The notes beneath the pieces were generated by a model, which was not told the DNA's origin, did no database searches, and was given only the letters and a program-made list of their open reading frames with translations. Positions 16,175 through 22,737 of a stretch of 32,699 nt of DNA are shown here, in pieces. How positions within the stretch are numbered: position 1 is the stretch's first letter; every line of letters begins with the position of its first letter. Where the stretch lies: contig JAFNXN010000003.1 of assembly GCA_017379015.1 (NCBI GenBank), positions 1 through 32,699 of the forward strand, in the 5' to 3' direction. The stretch comes from Alistipes sp. Its GTDB lineage: Bacteria > Bacteroidota > Bacteroidia > Bacteroidales > Rikenellaceae. Made by a program: the position numbers and the translations under genes.

Positions 16175-16205
16175 CAAAGATAGCACATAATTCTTATTTT
16201 GCAAA
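16175..16205 (-). promoter_or_regulatory. Promoter of the fimbrillin-like operon
   Basis: On the minus strand TTTG (16205-16202) and TATCTTTG (16182-16175) are both perfect with 19 bases between them. The start codon is about 280 bases downstream. Confidence 0.7.
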
Positions 16206-16398
16206 AATATGCGATTAAAATACCTTATAAAAAAATCGTGGTGGGGTGGTGCTTTGTTCTTAAAAGGTGGAAAAATGGTCTATATGGGAGCTGTGGTTTG
16301 GTGCGGAAATGCTCTCATTAAAAGAATATAAAATTATAATAAAAGTCCATATTGATGGTTTAAAATTCCAAAAATCGTTATTTACGTATTTTTACTAC

Positions 16399-16428
16399 TT
16401 TGTTAATTTGGAAATTACGCTAACTTTG
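16399..16428 (+). promoter_or_regulatory. Promoter of the porin/YeiH operon
   Basis: TTTG (16399-16402) and TAACTTTG (16421-16428), 18 bases apart, with the porin ATG 22 bases after the box. Confidence 0.6.
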
Positions 16429-16450
16429 CCCCAAAATTAAATCATAAACT

Positions 16451-17455
16451 ATGAAAATTAAACATCTACTACTACTAATCGTAGCACTGACAATCGGCAT
16501 TACGGCTGAGGCTCAGACGACAAAGAGCGAAAAGGCAGGCATGTTTGCTGACGCTAATCTCAAACTCTCGGGTTATCTCCAGACAGGTTTCTCGTGGGAC
16601 GACAACGAGGGCTCATCATTCTATATCAAGCGCGCGCGTGTAAGCCTCACGGGTAACTTCGCCGAGGAGAAGTTCGACTACCGCCTTCAGGTAGACATGG
16701 CAGGAACGCCCAAGATCTGTGACCTCTACTTGCGCTACAAGCCACTAAGCATGGTCAACGTGCAGCTTGGTCAGTTTAAGCTCCCATTCTCGTTGGAGAA
16801 TGAGCTCTATGGTCCTACAACATTCGAGTTTATCGAGTACTCGTACCTAACGCTCTACATGGCGCGTAACAACGCACGTTACGATGGCATCGCAGCTACG
16901 GGTCGCGACCTCGGCATGCAGCTCTATGGCGGCTTCGTGGAGCGCGATGGCTACAACCTTATCAACTACAACATCGGCGTATTTAATGGCGCTGGAATAA
17001 ATGTCAAGGACAACAACAAGTCGAAGGACTTCATCGCACGTGTTATTGTGAAGCCCATAGCTGGATTGTCGCTCTCGGGATCGTATATGTACTCAGAGGT
17101 GAAGCATGGCGGAAACAACTATATGAAGGCTCCACGTTGGTCGGTAGGTGCTATCTACGACGTGCGCCACTGGATTGCCCGCACCGAGTTTGCGCAGGCT
17201 AACTTCGGTGGTAATACCACTAACACCTTCTATGCCCTTGCTGGTCACCACTTTGAGAAGCCTTGGACCGTGGCAGCACGCTATGAGTTTGTGCGTGACG
17301 AGCTACGAGTGCTCGACGAGCAGCGTGTGACACTCGGTGCGGCATACAAGCCATTCAAGTTCTTGCGCCTACAGCTCAACGCATCGTACACGATGAACGA
17401 CATCGTGAAGCGAAACACGCTGGGTGCTAACTTTATGGCAACCGCTATCTTCTAG
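16451..17455 (+). CDS. Phosphate-selective porin O/P-like outer-membrane channel
   Basis: 334 residues. A signal peptide of about 21 residues ends AEAQ. The mature protein opens KLSGYLQTGFSWDDN and continues FYIKRARVSLTGNF, VDMAGTPKICDLYLRYKP and VQLGQFKLPFSLENE, the standard run of OprO/OprP-family porins (anion-selective beta-barrels), ending in an aromatic Phe (ATAIF). Family members are often 350-450 residues, so this is on the small side. The next gene, an anion transporter of the YeiH type, starts 33 bases later, so the pair likely moves an inorganic or sulfonate anion across both membranes. Phosphate selectivity itself is not shown by the sequence. Confidence 0.85.
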   Translation: MKIKHLLLLIVALTIGITAEAQTTKSEKAGMFADANLKLSGYLQTGFSWDDNEGSSFYIKRARVSLTGNFAEEKFDYRLQVDMAGTPKICDLYLRYKPLSMVNVQLGQFKLPFSLENELYGPTTFEFIEYSYLTLYMARNNARYDGIAATGRDLGMQLYGGFVERDGYNLINYNIGVFNGAGINVKDNNKSKDFIARVIVKPIAGLSLSGSYMYSEVKHGGNNYMKAPRWSVGAIYDVRHWIARTEFAQANFGGNTTNTFYALAGHHFEKPWTVAARYEFVRDELRVLDEQRVTLGAAYKPFKFLRLQLNASYTMNDIVKRNTLGANFMATAIF

Positions 17456-17488
17456 TGCTGCGAAGCAATTTTTAAAACTTTTAGAGAT

Positions 17489-18967
17489 ATGAAAAAGCTA
17501 TTAACTGAGGATTGGGTAGTAACATTTCTGAGCATCCCCCTGCTTGTATTTGCTGCCTTGGCATCGCTACTGCCGAATGGCGGTATCTCGGTGTCGGCAG
17601 ATCTTACCGAGCTTACAGCCTGGGTCGATATCGCGCTATTCTTTGTTATTGCTCTTGCGTTGCTTTTCTTAGGTAATAAGATCCTTAATCGCCCACTTAA
17701 AGGTCTTTTGCCATCCTTTGTAGTGGTCTTTGCTATAGCACTTCTAGCACAGTGGATAGCTAAGATCGATGCGGTGAAGTACTATGGCTTTGAGGCTGTA
17801 TTCTTCTCGGTGATCTTTGGACTTATCATTCGCAACGCATTCCATATCCCTGAGTGGCTAAAGCCAGCTATCCAGGGCGAGTTCTTCATCAAGATTGGCG
17901 TAGTCTGCCTTGGTGCTACGGTACTCTTCTCAGATGTCATGAAGTCGGGTGCTGCGGGCCTTATTCAGGCTATATTGGTTGTGGGCATAGTCTGGTTCTT
18001 CGGCTACTGGCTAGCTCGTAAACTTAAGGTGGACGAGGCTACGGCGATGACCCTGGCGAGTGGTTGCTCGATATGCGGTGTCTCGGCGTGTATTACCGCA
18101 GCTGGTGTTGCGGGAACCGAGAAGAAGCAGTTGTCCTACCTTATCTCTGTGGTGCTGATCATCGTTGTGCCGATGATCTACCTCATGCCGTGGTTGGCAA
18201 AGCTCATCGTGCCAATGGTTGTCGACGACCCAATGGTTCAGAACGAGGTTATTGGTGCGTGGATTGGTGGCACTATCGACACTACGTCGGGTGTTGGTGC
18301 ATCGTCGGAGATGGCGGGCGAGCTTGCGCAGAAGACGGCTATCGTGGTTAAGGCTACGCAGAATGTGCTTATCGGCGTTGTGGCATTCTTCATTGCTCTA
18401 TATCTCTCGGCACGCTCGGGCGATGGTGGTAGCTTCAGCCGTCCTTCGTTTGGTATCGTGTGGGAGAAGTTCCCGAAGTTTATCCTTGGCTTTGTGCTCG
18501 CCTCGGCAGTATTCAGCATCTTGCAGTCGCAGGATATGCTTACGCTTAACGAGAAGGGTAAGATAATCGAGACAGCAACGGCTAAAAACTTCTCGACGTT
18601 CTTCTTCTCGCTATCGTTCGTATGTATCGGCATGGATACGCGACTCAAGGAGATTGTCTCGCGCGAAAATCGCCATGCCCTATGGGCATTTATCGGTGCT
18701 CAACTCTTTAATATTTGTGTTACGTTCCTCATTGCCTGGCTGATGTTCGGCGTTGTGAAGCCGGCGTTGTGGCCCTCTAAGATAGAGGTAGAGAGCCCTA
18801 AAGCTGTTGATGTAGAGGAGGCTATAACGGTTGATAATCAGTTTACAATCCCTGTTGCTCCTGCCGCCACAGAGTCTGATGTCAATGTGGTGGAGTTCGA
18901 GAGGCTGACCGTAGAGGAGGTTGAGGAGATTGATGAGGTTGAGGAGATTGAGGAGCCTGTCGAGTAA
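17489..18967 (+). CDS. YeiH/UPF0324-type putative sulfate exporter with acidic C-terminal tail
   Basis: 492 residues, inner membrane, about 10-11 hydrophobic helices. Family marks include FEAVFFSVIFGLIIRN, a buried LASGCSICGVSACITAA stretch, GAWIGGTIDTTSGVGASSEM, VKATQNVLIG, and FFFSLSFVCIGMDTRLKE. These match the Cons_hypoth698 (YeiH) family, described as putative sulfate exporters. Usual members are near 330-430 residues; here the transmembrane part ends at about 430 and a hydrophilic tail of about 60 residues follows, ending in EEVEEIDEVEEIEEPVE, encoded by imperfect repeats of GTTGAGGAGATTGA. It shares an operon with the porin upstream and is followed by a strong terminator. Transport direction and substrate remain unproven. 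Confidence 0.88.
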   Translation: MKKLLTEDWVVTFLSIPLLVFAALASLLPNGGISVSADLTELTAWVDIALFFVIALALLFLGNKILNRPLKGLLPSFVVVFAIALLAQWIAKIDAVKYYGFEAVFFSVIFGLIIRNAFHIPEWLKPAIQGEFFIKIGVVCLGATVLFSDVMKSGAAGLIQAILVVGIVWFFGYWLARKLKVDEATAMTLASGCSICGVSACITAAGVAGTEKKQLSYLISVVLIIVVPMIYLMPWLAKLIVPMVVDDPMVQNEVIGAWIGGTIDTTSGVGASSEMAGELAQKTAIVVKATQNVLIGVVAFFIALYLSARSGDGGSFSRPSFGIVWEKFPKFILGFVLASAVFSILQSQDMLTLNEKGKIIETATAKNFSTFFFSLSFVCIGMDTRLKEIVSRENRHALWAFIGAQLFNICVTFLIAWLMFGVVKPALWPSKIEVESPKAVDVEEAITVDNQFTIPVAPAATESDVNVVEFERLTVEEVEEIDEVEEIEEPVE

Positions 18968-18988
18968 GCTGATTAGCTAGCTATTGTC

Positions 18989-19027
18989 AAATATGGGGTA
19001 GACTATGTAGAAGTCTGCCCCATATTT
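18989..19027. terminator. Bidirectional terminator overlapping a stop codon
   Basis: A 15-16 pair stem (18989-19004 with 19012-19027, one G-T pair) with a 7-base loop, followed by TATATC on plus. The right foot reaches the TAA stop (19029-19027) of the convergent SLOG gene, so the two transcription units end in the same hairpin. Confidence 0.85.
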
Positions 19028-19524
19028 TATATCTCTAGCTCAAGCTGCTGATCACGATATAGGTTCTTTACGTGGCAGCCACTCTTGAGGGCATATCCCA
19101 CGGTCTGCCCCGTGCCACTAGCTCTGCCGTTCCACCATGCGACCAGAAGGTCAGCACCATCAACTAGTGCCTCGTTACGTTGGCGATATACTCCCGTGTG
19201 GTAGCTCTCCGAGATAAATGTTACGGAGTCAGCACTCTCGAAGAGCATCTGATAGGTGTGTCGATCGATGTCGTTTAGGTGGGCATGGAAGTGGGGATAG
19301 GGGATATATAGCTCGATCTTAATGGGATGAGGGCTGCTGCTGCGGAGCTGCTTTACGATGCTCCCTGCGGCTAGGTCGAAGCCCTCTGCCATGCCTATGC
19401 GAAAGCGGCGAGCACCACCCTCGATGAGTCCCTTGACATAGTTGCGAACTATGTCGTCGTGGCTATGGTTGTAGGTGCGGTGGCCGGTGAAGGCTACGAT
19501 GTATGGGGTCTTGGCTCTTTCCAT
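19027..19524 (-). CDS. SLOG-family protein (DUF1273/YspA-like), probable nucleotide-ligand binder
   Basis: 165 residues, cytoplasmic. The opening VAFTGHRTY, the glycine-rich IGMAEGFDLAAG, the IELYIPYPHF strand, the YRQRNEALVDGADLLVAWWNG stretch and a GTGQTVGYAL end follow the Rossmann-like SLOG fold, which binds nucleotide-derived ligands. Relatives occur alone in many bacteria, often with no known function. It is monocistronic here. A perfect TATCTTTG (19536-19529) ends 4 bases before the ATG, so the mRNA could be leaderless. The start at 19524 is chosen because the fold begins at residue 8 and no upstream ATG fits. Confidence 0.85.
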   Translation of the reverse strand: MERAKTPYIVAFTGHRTYNHSHDDIVRNYVKGLIEGGARRFRIGMAEGFDLAAGSIVKQLRSSSPHPIKIELYIPYPHFHAHLNDIDRHTYQMLFESADSVTFISESYHTGVYRQRNEALVDGADLLVAWWNGRASGTGQTVGYALKSGCHVKNLYRDQQLELEI

Positions 19525-19528
19525 GGTG

Positions 19529-19536
19529 CAAAGATA
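19529..19536 (-). promoter_or_regulatory. -7 box TATCTTTG directly before the SLOG start codon
   Basis: Perfect TAnnTTTG on the minus strand with only 4 bases to ATG 19524. The upstream box at the expected spacing is poor, which lowers confidence. Confidence 0.42.
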
Positions 19537-19606
19537 GGTAAAATATGGTTTACTCTATATGTTTGGTCTAAACTTTGCTCATTGTAGTGGCGTACAACAT
19601 TAAACA

Positions 19607-19795
19607 ATGTATGCTATGAAACAATCATCATTTTGTCTGCTCTCGGCGTTAGGAGGTGCTCTCGTCGGAGCTATGGTGGCAATGCTCGTGACACCTCAGT
19701 CGGGCAAGGAGCTACGTGGTAAGATTCGTGAGGCTATAGATGAGGCGCGCGACAATATGCGCCACTCATGTGAGTGTAACCACACGGCTGAGTAG
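19607..19795 (+). CDS. YtxH-domain small membrane protein
   Basis: 62 residues. One hydrophobic segment (about 9-30, LLSALGGALVGAMVAMLVTP) is followed by QSGKELRGKIREAIDEARDN, an amphipathic helix. The glycine-rich helix followed by TPxSGKExR is the usual YtxH pattern, often linked to envelope stress. The tail has CECNH. An alternative start at 19616 would remove three residues. It is followed 23 bases later by a second small membrane protein; the two probably form one unit. Confidence 0.78.
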   Translation: MYAMKQSSFCLLSALGGALVGAMVAMLVTPQSGKELRGKIREAIDEARDNMRHSCECNHTAE

Positions 19796-19818
19796 AGGTA
19801 GTAGAACCGAGCTGCGCT

Positions 19819-20103
19819 ATGTCGTTTCTGCTGTTTGTCGTTATGGCAATCGTGGGATTGTCGATGCTTGGTGCCGCCTGTGTAGTGTGGCTTCAGAGCC
19901 TAACGGGAAGTCTGATTGTTGCCCTGTTGCTTGTCGCGGCACTCTTTGTCGTAATCGCCATTACCATATATCTCGTAGCGATACGCTCGAAGCTCAGGCA
20001 GTGGCAACGACGTCTTTACACGGTCTACGATATGAGTCTTACGTTTGAGATGCTATATCGCGAGGCTGTGACGTTTCTAAAAAAGATTTTGGGAGGCACC
20101 TAG
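19819..20103 (+). CDS. Small membrane protein, partner of YtxH
   Basis: 94 residues. Two hydrophobic helices (about 3-25 and 30-54) are joined by a short turn, then comes a basic amphipathic tail (RSKLRQWQRRLYTVYDM...). It has no recognisable catalytic motif. In Bacteroidota, YtxH proteins are often followed by one or two small membrane proteins of this shape. The stop codon lies inside a terminator hairpin. Whether it is holin-like or a structural envelope factor cannot be decided. Confidence 0.7.
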   Translation: MSFLLFVVMAIVGLSMLGAACVVWLQSLTGSLIVALLLVAALFVVIAITIYLVAIRSKLRQWQRRLYTVYDMSLTFEMLYREAVTFLKKILGGT

Positions 20104-20120
20104 TACCTCCCAATTTTTTT
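20089..20120 (+). terminator. Intrinsic terminator overlapping the stop codon
   Basis: TTGGGAGG (20089-20096) pairs with CCTCCCAA (20106-20113), with a nine-base loop that contains the TAG stop (20101-20103), followed by a run of T to 20120. Confidence 0.8.
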
Positions 20121-20129
20121 ATATGCGCA

Positions 20130-20687
20130 TTACTGAGCAAGGTGCTCTATGAGGATCTTGATGCCTATGGCGATGAGCACAACACCGCCCAAGATGCCCG
20201 CCTTGGAGCCAATCTTCGAGCCTATGGTGCGACCTAAGTAGAGCCCCGATGCCGAGAGTATAAATGTCACCACGCCTATGATAGCTGCTGCAAGCCAGAT
20301 GTTTACACCTGCAAAGGCTAGGGTGATGCCAACAACCAGCGCGTCAATACTTGTCGCCACAGCCATAAGTGCCATCACGCGCCACGAGAAGTCGTTGTCG
20401 AACTCCTCGCTATCCTCAGATAGTGCTTCGCGAATCATGTTGATGCCGATGAGTAGCAGCAGACCGAAACATATCCAATGGTCGATGGAGGTGACGATGT
20501 CGGCAAACGAGACACCAAGAAGGTAGCCCACGAAGGGCATGAGTGCCTGAAATCCTCCAAACCACAACCCCGTTTTGAGCACGTGAGAGCTCTCTATTCG
20601 TTTGAGCGTAAGACCCTTGCCGATGGCTACCGCGGTGGCATCCATGGCTAGGGCAAACCCCAGAAATATCATCTCAATAATCCCCAT
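20130..20687 (-). CDS. mntP: Manganese efflux pump MntP
   Basis: 185 residues from ATG 20687, with six hydrophobic helices. The DUF204/MntP marks are two related halves, each with an acidic residue in a helix: GFALAMDATAVAIGKG in the first and VATSIDALVVGITLAF in the second. The IDHWICFGLLLLIGINMI segment and the C-terminal GGVVLIAIGIKILIEHL also fit. It exports Mn2+ across the inner membrane. The reading frame extends to 20708, but the ATG at 20687 is preferred because it lies 7 bases after the stop of endonuclease IV on the same strand, typical of translational coupling. A further in-frame ATG at 20672 is possible. No mntP riboswitch (yybP-ykoY) is present upstream, in keeping with internal position in an operon. 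Confidence 0.92.
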   Translation of the reverse strand: MGIIEMIFLGFALAMDATAVAIGKGLTLKRIESSHVLKTGLWFGGFQALMPFVGYLLGVSFADIVTSIDHWICFGLLLLIGINMIREALSEDSEEFDNDFSWRVMALMAVATSIDALVVGITLAFAGVNIWLAAAIIGVVTFILSASGLYLGRTIGSKIGSKAGILGGVVLIAIGIKILIEHLAQ

Positions 20688-20694
20688 AGTAGGT

Positions 20695-21540
20695 CTAAAT
20701 ATTGGCAAAATCCTTGAGTTTTGCGATCTCCTCTGCCCAGCGACTCTCGTCTGGGGTCTCGAGCACTAGAGGGATGTCGTTAAATCGCTCGTCCGAGGCG
20801 ATGTAGCGGAAGCACTCCCAGCCGATCTCTCCCTCGCCAAGTGGCGAGTGGCGGTCTATGTGACTGCCAAGTGGGCGCATAGCATCGTTAAGGTGCATGC
20901 CACGAAGATATTTGAAGCCGATGATGCGATCAAACTCTGCAAATGTGGCGTCGCAAGCCTCGCGTGTGCGGAGGTCGTAACCTGCTGCAAACGAGTGGCA
21001 TGTGTCAAGACATACACCCACACGGCTCTTGTCCTCGATGCGATCGATTATGTAGGCAAGATGTTCAAATTTAAAGCCGAGGTTCGACCCCTGACCAGCG
21101 GTGTTCTCGAGCACTGCGGTAACGCCTGTCGAGCGATCTAGAGCCATGTTGATTGACTCGGCAATGCGCTTTAGCGAGCCCTCCTCGTCGATACGTTTGA
21201 GGTGGCTGCCAGGGTGAAAGTTGAGGCGGTCAAGGCCGAGTAGCTCGCAGCGATGCATCTCCTCGAAGAATGACTCACGCGACTTTTGTAGACCCTCCTC
21301 GTCGGGGTGTCCAAGGTTTATGAGATAGCTGTCGTGGGGTAGTACCTGTGAGGCGTTGAAGCCACCATCGTGCATAGCTCTGCGGAACGTATCTATCTGT
21401 GTTGCAGTGAGCTCGGGTGCTAGCCACTGTCGTTGGTTCTTTGTGAAGAGTGCAAAGGCTGTAGCCCCTATACTGAGCGCATTGCTAACGGCATTCTCAA
21501 CACCACCCGATGCGCTTACGTGTGCACCAAAATATTTCAT
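20695..21540 (-). CDS. nfo: Endonuclease IV (AP endonuclease)
   Basis: 281 residues from ATG 21540; the frame continues upstream to 21579 but the fold starts at [13 protein letters not shown] and the promoter box lies at 21584-21577, inside the extension. The enzyme cuts DNA 5' of abasic sites in base-excision repair and needs three zinc ions. The likely metal ligands are visible in [54 protein letters not shown] and LVLETPD. Length matches E. coli Nfo (285). The gene is the first of a two-gene unit with mntP, which joins repair of oxidative damage to manganese balance; that link is suggested only by position. Confidence 0.95.
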   Translation of the reverse strand: MKYFGAHVSASGGVENAVSNALSIGATAFALFTKNQRQWLAPELTATQIDTFRRAMHDGGFNASQVLPHDSYLINLGHPDEEGLQKSRESFFEEMHRCELLGLDRLNFHPGSHLKRIDEEGSLKRIAESINMALDRSTGVTAVLENTAGQGSNLGFKFEHLAYIIDRIEDKSRVGVCLDTCHSFAAGYDLRTREACDATFAEFDRIIGFKYLRGMHLNDAMRPLGSHIDRHSPLGEGEIGWECFRYIASDERFNDIPLVLETPDESRWAEEIAKLKDFANI

Positions 21541-21576
21541 ATATTGTATGTTCGTTAATTGTTTAGTAAAAATGCA

Positions 21577-21584
21577 CAAATATA
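21577..21584 (-). promoter_or_regulatory. -7 box TATATTTG for nfo-mntP
   Basis: Perfect TAnnTTTG on the minus strand, 36 bases before the ATG at 21540. The upstream box is only TTTC at a suitable spacing. Confidence 0.42.
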
Positions 21585-21606
21585 CGAAATAATTGTGAAA
21601 AAATAG

Positions 21607-21614
21607 TATCTTTG
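21607..21614 (+). promoter_or_regulatory. -7 box TATCTTTG for the DUF3078 gene
   Basis: Perfect TAnnTTTG on plus, 36 bases before the ATG at 21651. It is back-to-back with the nfo promoter, so the two may compete. No clear -33 box. Confidence 0.48.
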
Positions 21615-21650
21615 TAGCCGTAACCGAAAAAAATTAACCAAACAATCTAT

Positions 21651-22688
21651 ATGAAGAAGTTTTACTCTATTTTGGCATTTGCCATGCTCTTTACTGTTGC
21701 CGATCTATCGGCACAAGTCTCTGTTGAGGAGGCTCCTGCCGTTGGCGAGAAGATAGTTTTTGAGGATGTTATCAAGGATACTGGCGTTAGCGTTGGCGAG
21801 AACGCTGAGCTGCGTCGTAAGGCGGATCGCTTGGCTCTACGCAAGGAGCGTAACACGATCGACTTCACCGCAAACCTCCATGGCTCGCTCACGGCCTTTA
21901 GTAAGTCGTGGCAGGCTTCGGGCGATAACACCATCACGGTGCTTGCCAACATGAGCTTCCTGCACACCTACAAAAAGGGTCGTTTCACACTCTCAAACTC
22001 AGCCTCGGCAAAGTTCGGCTATAACAATATGCAGATGGAGCTTGAGGGCGAGCGTCGCGGCGTGTGGTTTAAGAATGTCGATGAGATTGCATTGTCGACA
22101 TCTCCACAGTGGGCAATGGTCAAGAACTGGACCTATGGTGCTAATGTTAAGTTCCGTACGCAGTTTGCTCCAGGCTATGAGAATCGTGGCGATAAGCAGA
22201 TTGGCAATTCGCGCGTCTCGAACTTCATGACCCCTGGCTATTTGGACGCCTCAGTCGGTTTTACCTACGTATTCCCATTTGAGAAGCTACCCTTTAAGCT
22301 TAACCTATCACCATTGGCGATGAGTGCGACATATCGTCATGACTTTGGCACGTCGAACGACTATGGTGTACCTGTGGGCTACAAGTCAAAGTACGAGGGT
22401 GGTCTTTCGGTTCAAGTGGACTTTGATCGTACGTGGGGTAAGAATGGCTGGTTGCGCTATCGTACCACAGCCTATTCGTTCTACGGCTGGATCACTGCAT
22501 TGTCGGCGACTAAGTTCTCGGACATTGTCCCTACGATACGTTGGGAGAATACCATCGACATCAAGGCGACAAAGTATATCTCGACACAGATCTACTTCCA
22601 GCTCTACTATAACAAGGCTGAGATTGATAAACTACAGGTGTCGTCAATGCTTAGCGTAGGTCTTACCTATCGTTTCAATAATAAGTAG
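21651..22688 (+). CDS. DUF3078 outer-membrane beta-barrel protein
   Basis: 345 residues. The signal peptide (about 1-21) ends LSAQ. The mature protein alternates strands with many aromatic residues, as expected for an outer-membrane barrel, and shows ITVLANMSFLHTYKKGRFTLSNS, WTYGANVKFRTQFAPGYE, MTPGYLDASVGFTYV and the terminal SVGLTYRFNNK. These features fit the Bacteroidota family DUF3078, whose role is unknown. A CtpA-type protease starts 49 bases after its stop and the two may share the upstream promoter. Confidence 0.85.
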   Translation: MKKFYSILAFAMLFTVADLSAQVSVEEAPAVGEKIVFEDVIKDTGVSVGENAELRRKADRLALRKERNTIDFTANLHGSLTAFSKSWQASGDNTITVLANMSFLHTYKKGRFTLSNSASAKFGYNNMQMELEGERRGVWFKNVDEIALSTSPQWAMVKNWTYGANVKFRTQFAPGYENRGDKQIGNSRVSNFMTPGYLDASVGFTYVFPFEKLPFKLNLSPLAMSATYRHDFGTSNDYGVPVGYKSKYEGGLSVQVDFDRTWGKNGWLRYRTTAYSFYGWITALSATKFSDIVPTIRWENTIDIKATKYISTQIYFQLYYNKAEIDKLQVSSMLSVGLTYRFNNK

Positions 22689-22737
22689 TTCGTTTGGCAC
22701 TATCGTTGCCATAAATAGTTGATTATCGTAGTATAAT

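Larger units (their letters stand above)
15895..16450. other. Divergent intergenic region with long leader of the fimbrillin-like operon
   Basis: 556 bases between divergent genes. The right part holds a minus-strand promoter (16175-16205) and the plus-strand porin promoter (16399-16428). The left 275 bases would be the 5' leader of the fimbrillin-like mRNA; it can form a hairpin near its 5' end (CTAGGTC/GACCTAG, 16127-16133 with 16157-16163) and another (TCTGCT/AGCAGA, 16088-16093 with 16111-16116), and contains a 29-codon reading frame (16155 to 16066, minus). No known riboswitch class is recognised. Confidence 0.55.

Noticed and set aside
15895-16180. Known riboswitch in the fimbrillin leader
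   Set aside because: No conserved motif of a class I know (cobalamin, TPP, SAM, FMN, Mg, c-di-GMP) could be found.
18238-18648. 136-codon minus frame inside the YeiH-type gene
   Set aside because: Shadow of the plus gene; no signal peptide, domain or start context.
20130-20708. Manganese riboswitch (yybP-ykoY) upstream of mntP
   Set aside because: The upstream sequence is the coding end of nfo and no such structure fits.
21541-21579. 13-residue N-terminal extension of endonuclease IV
   Set aside because: It contains the promoter box 21584-21577 and the fold starts at [13 protein letters not shown].
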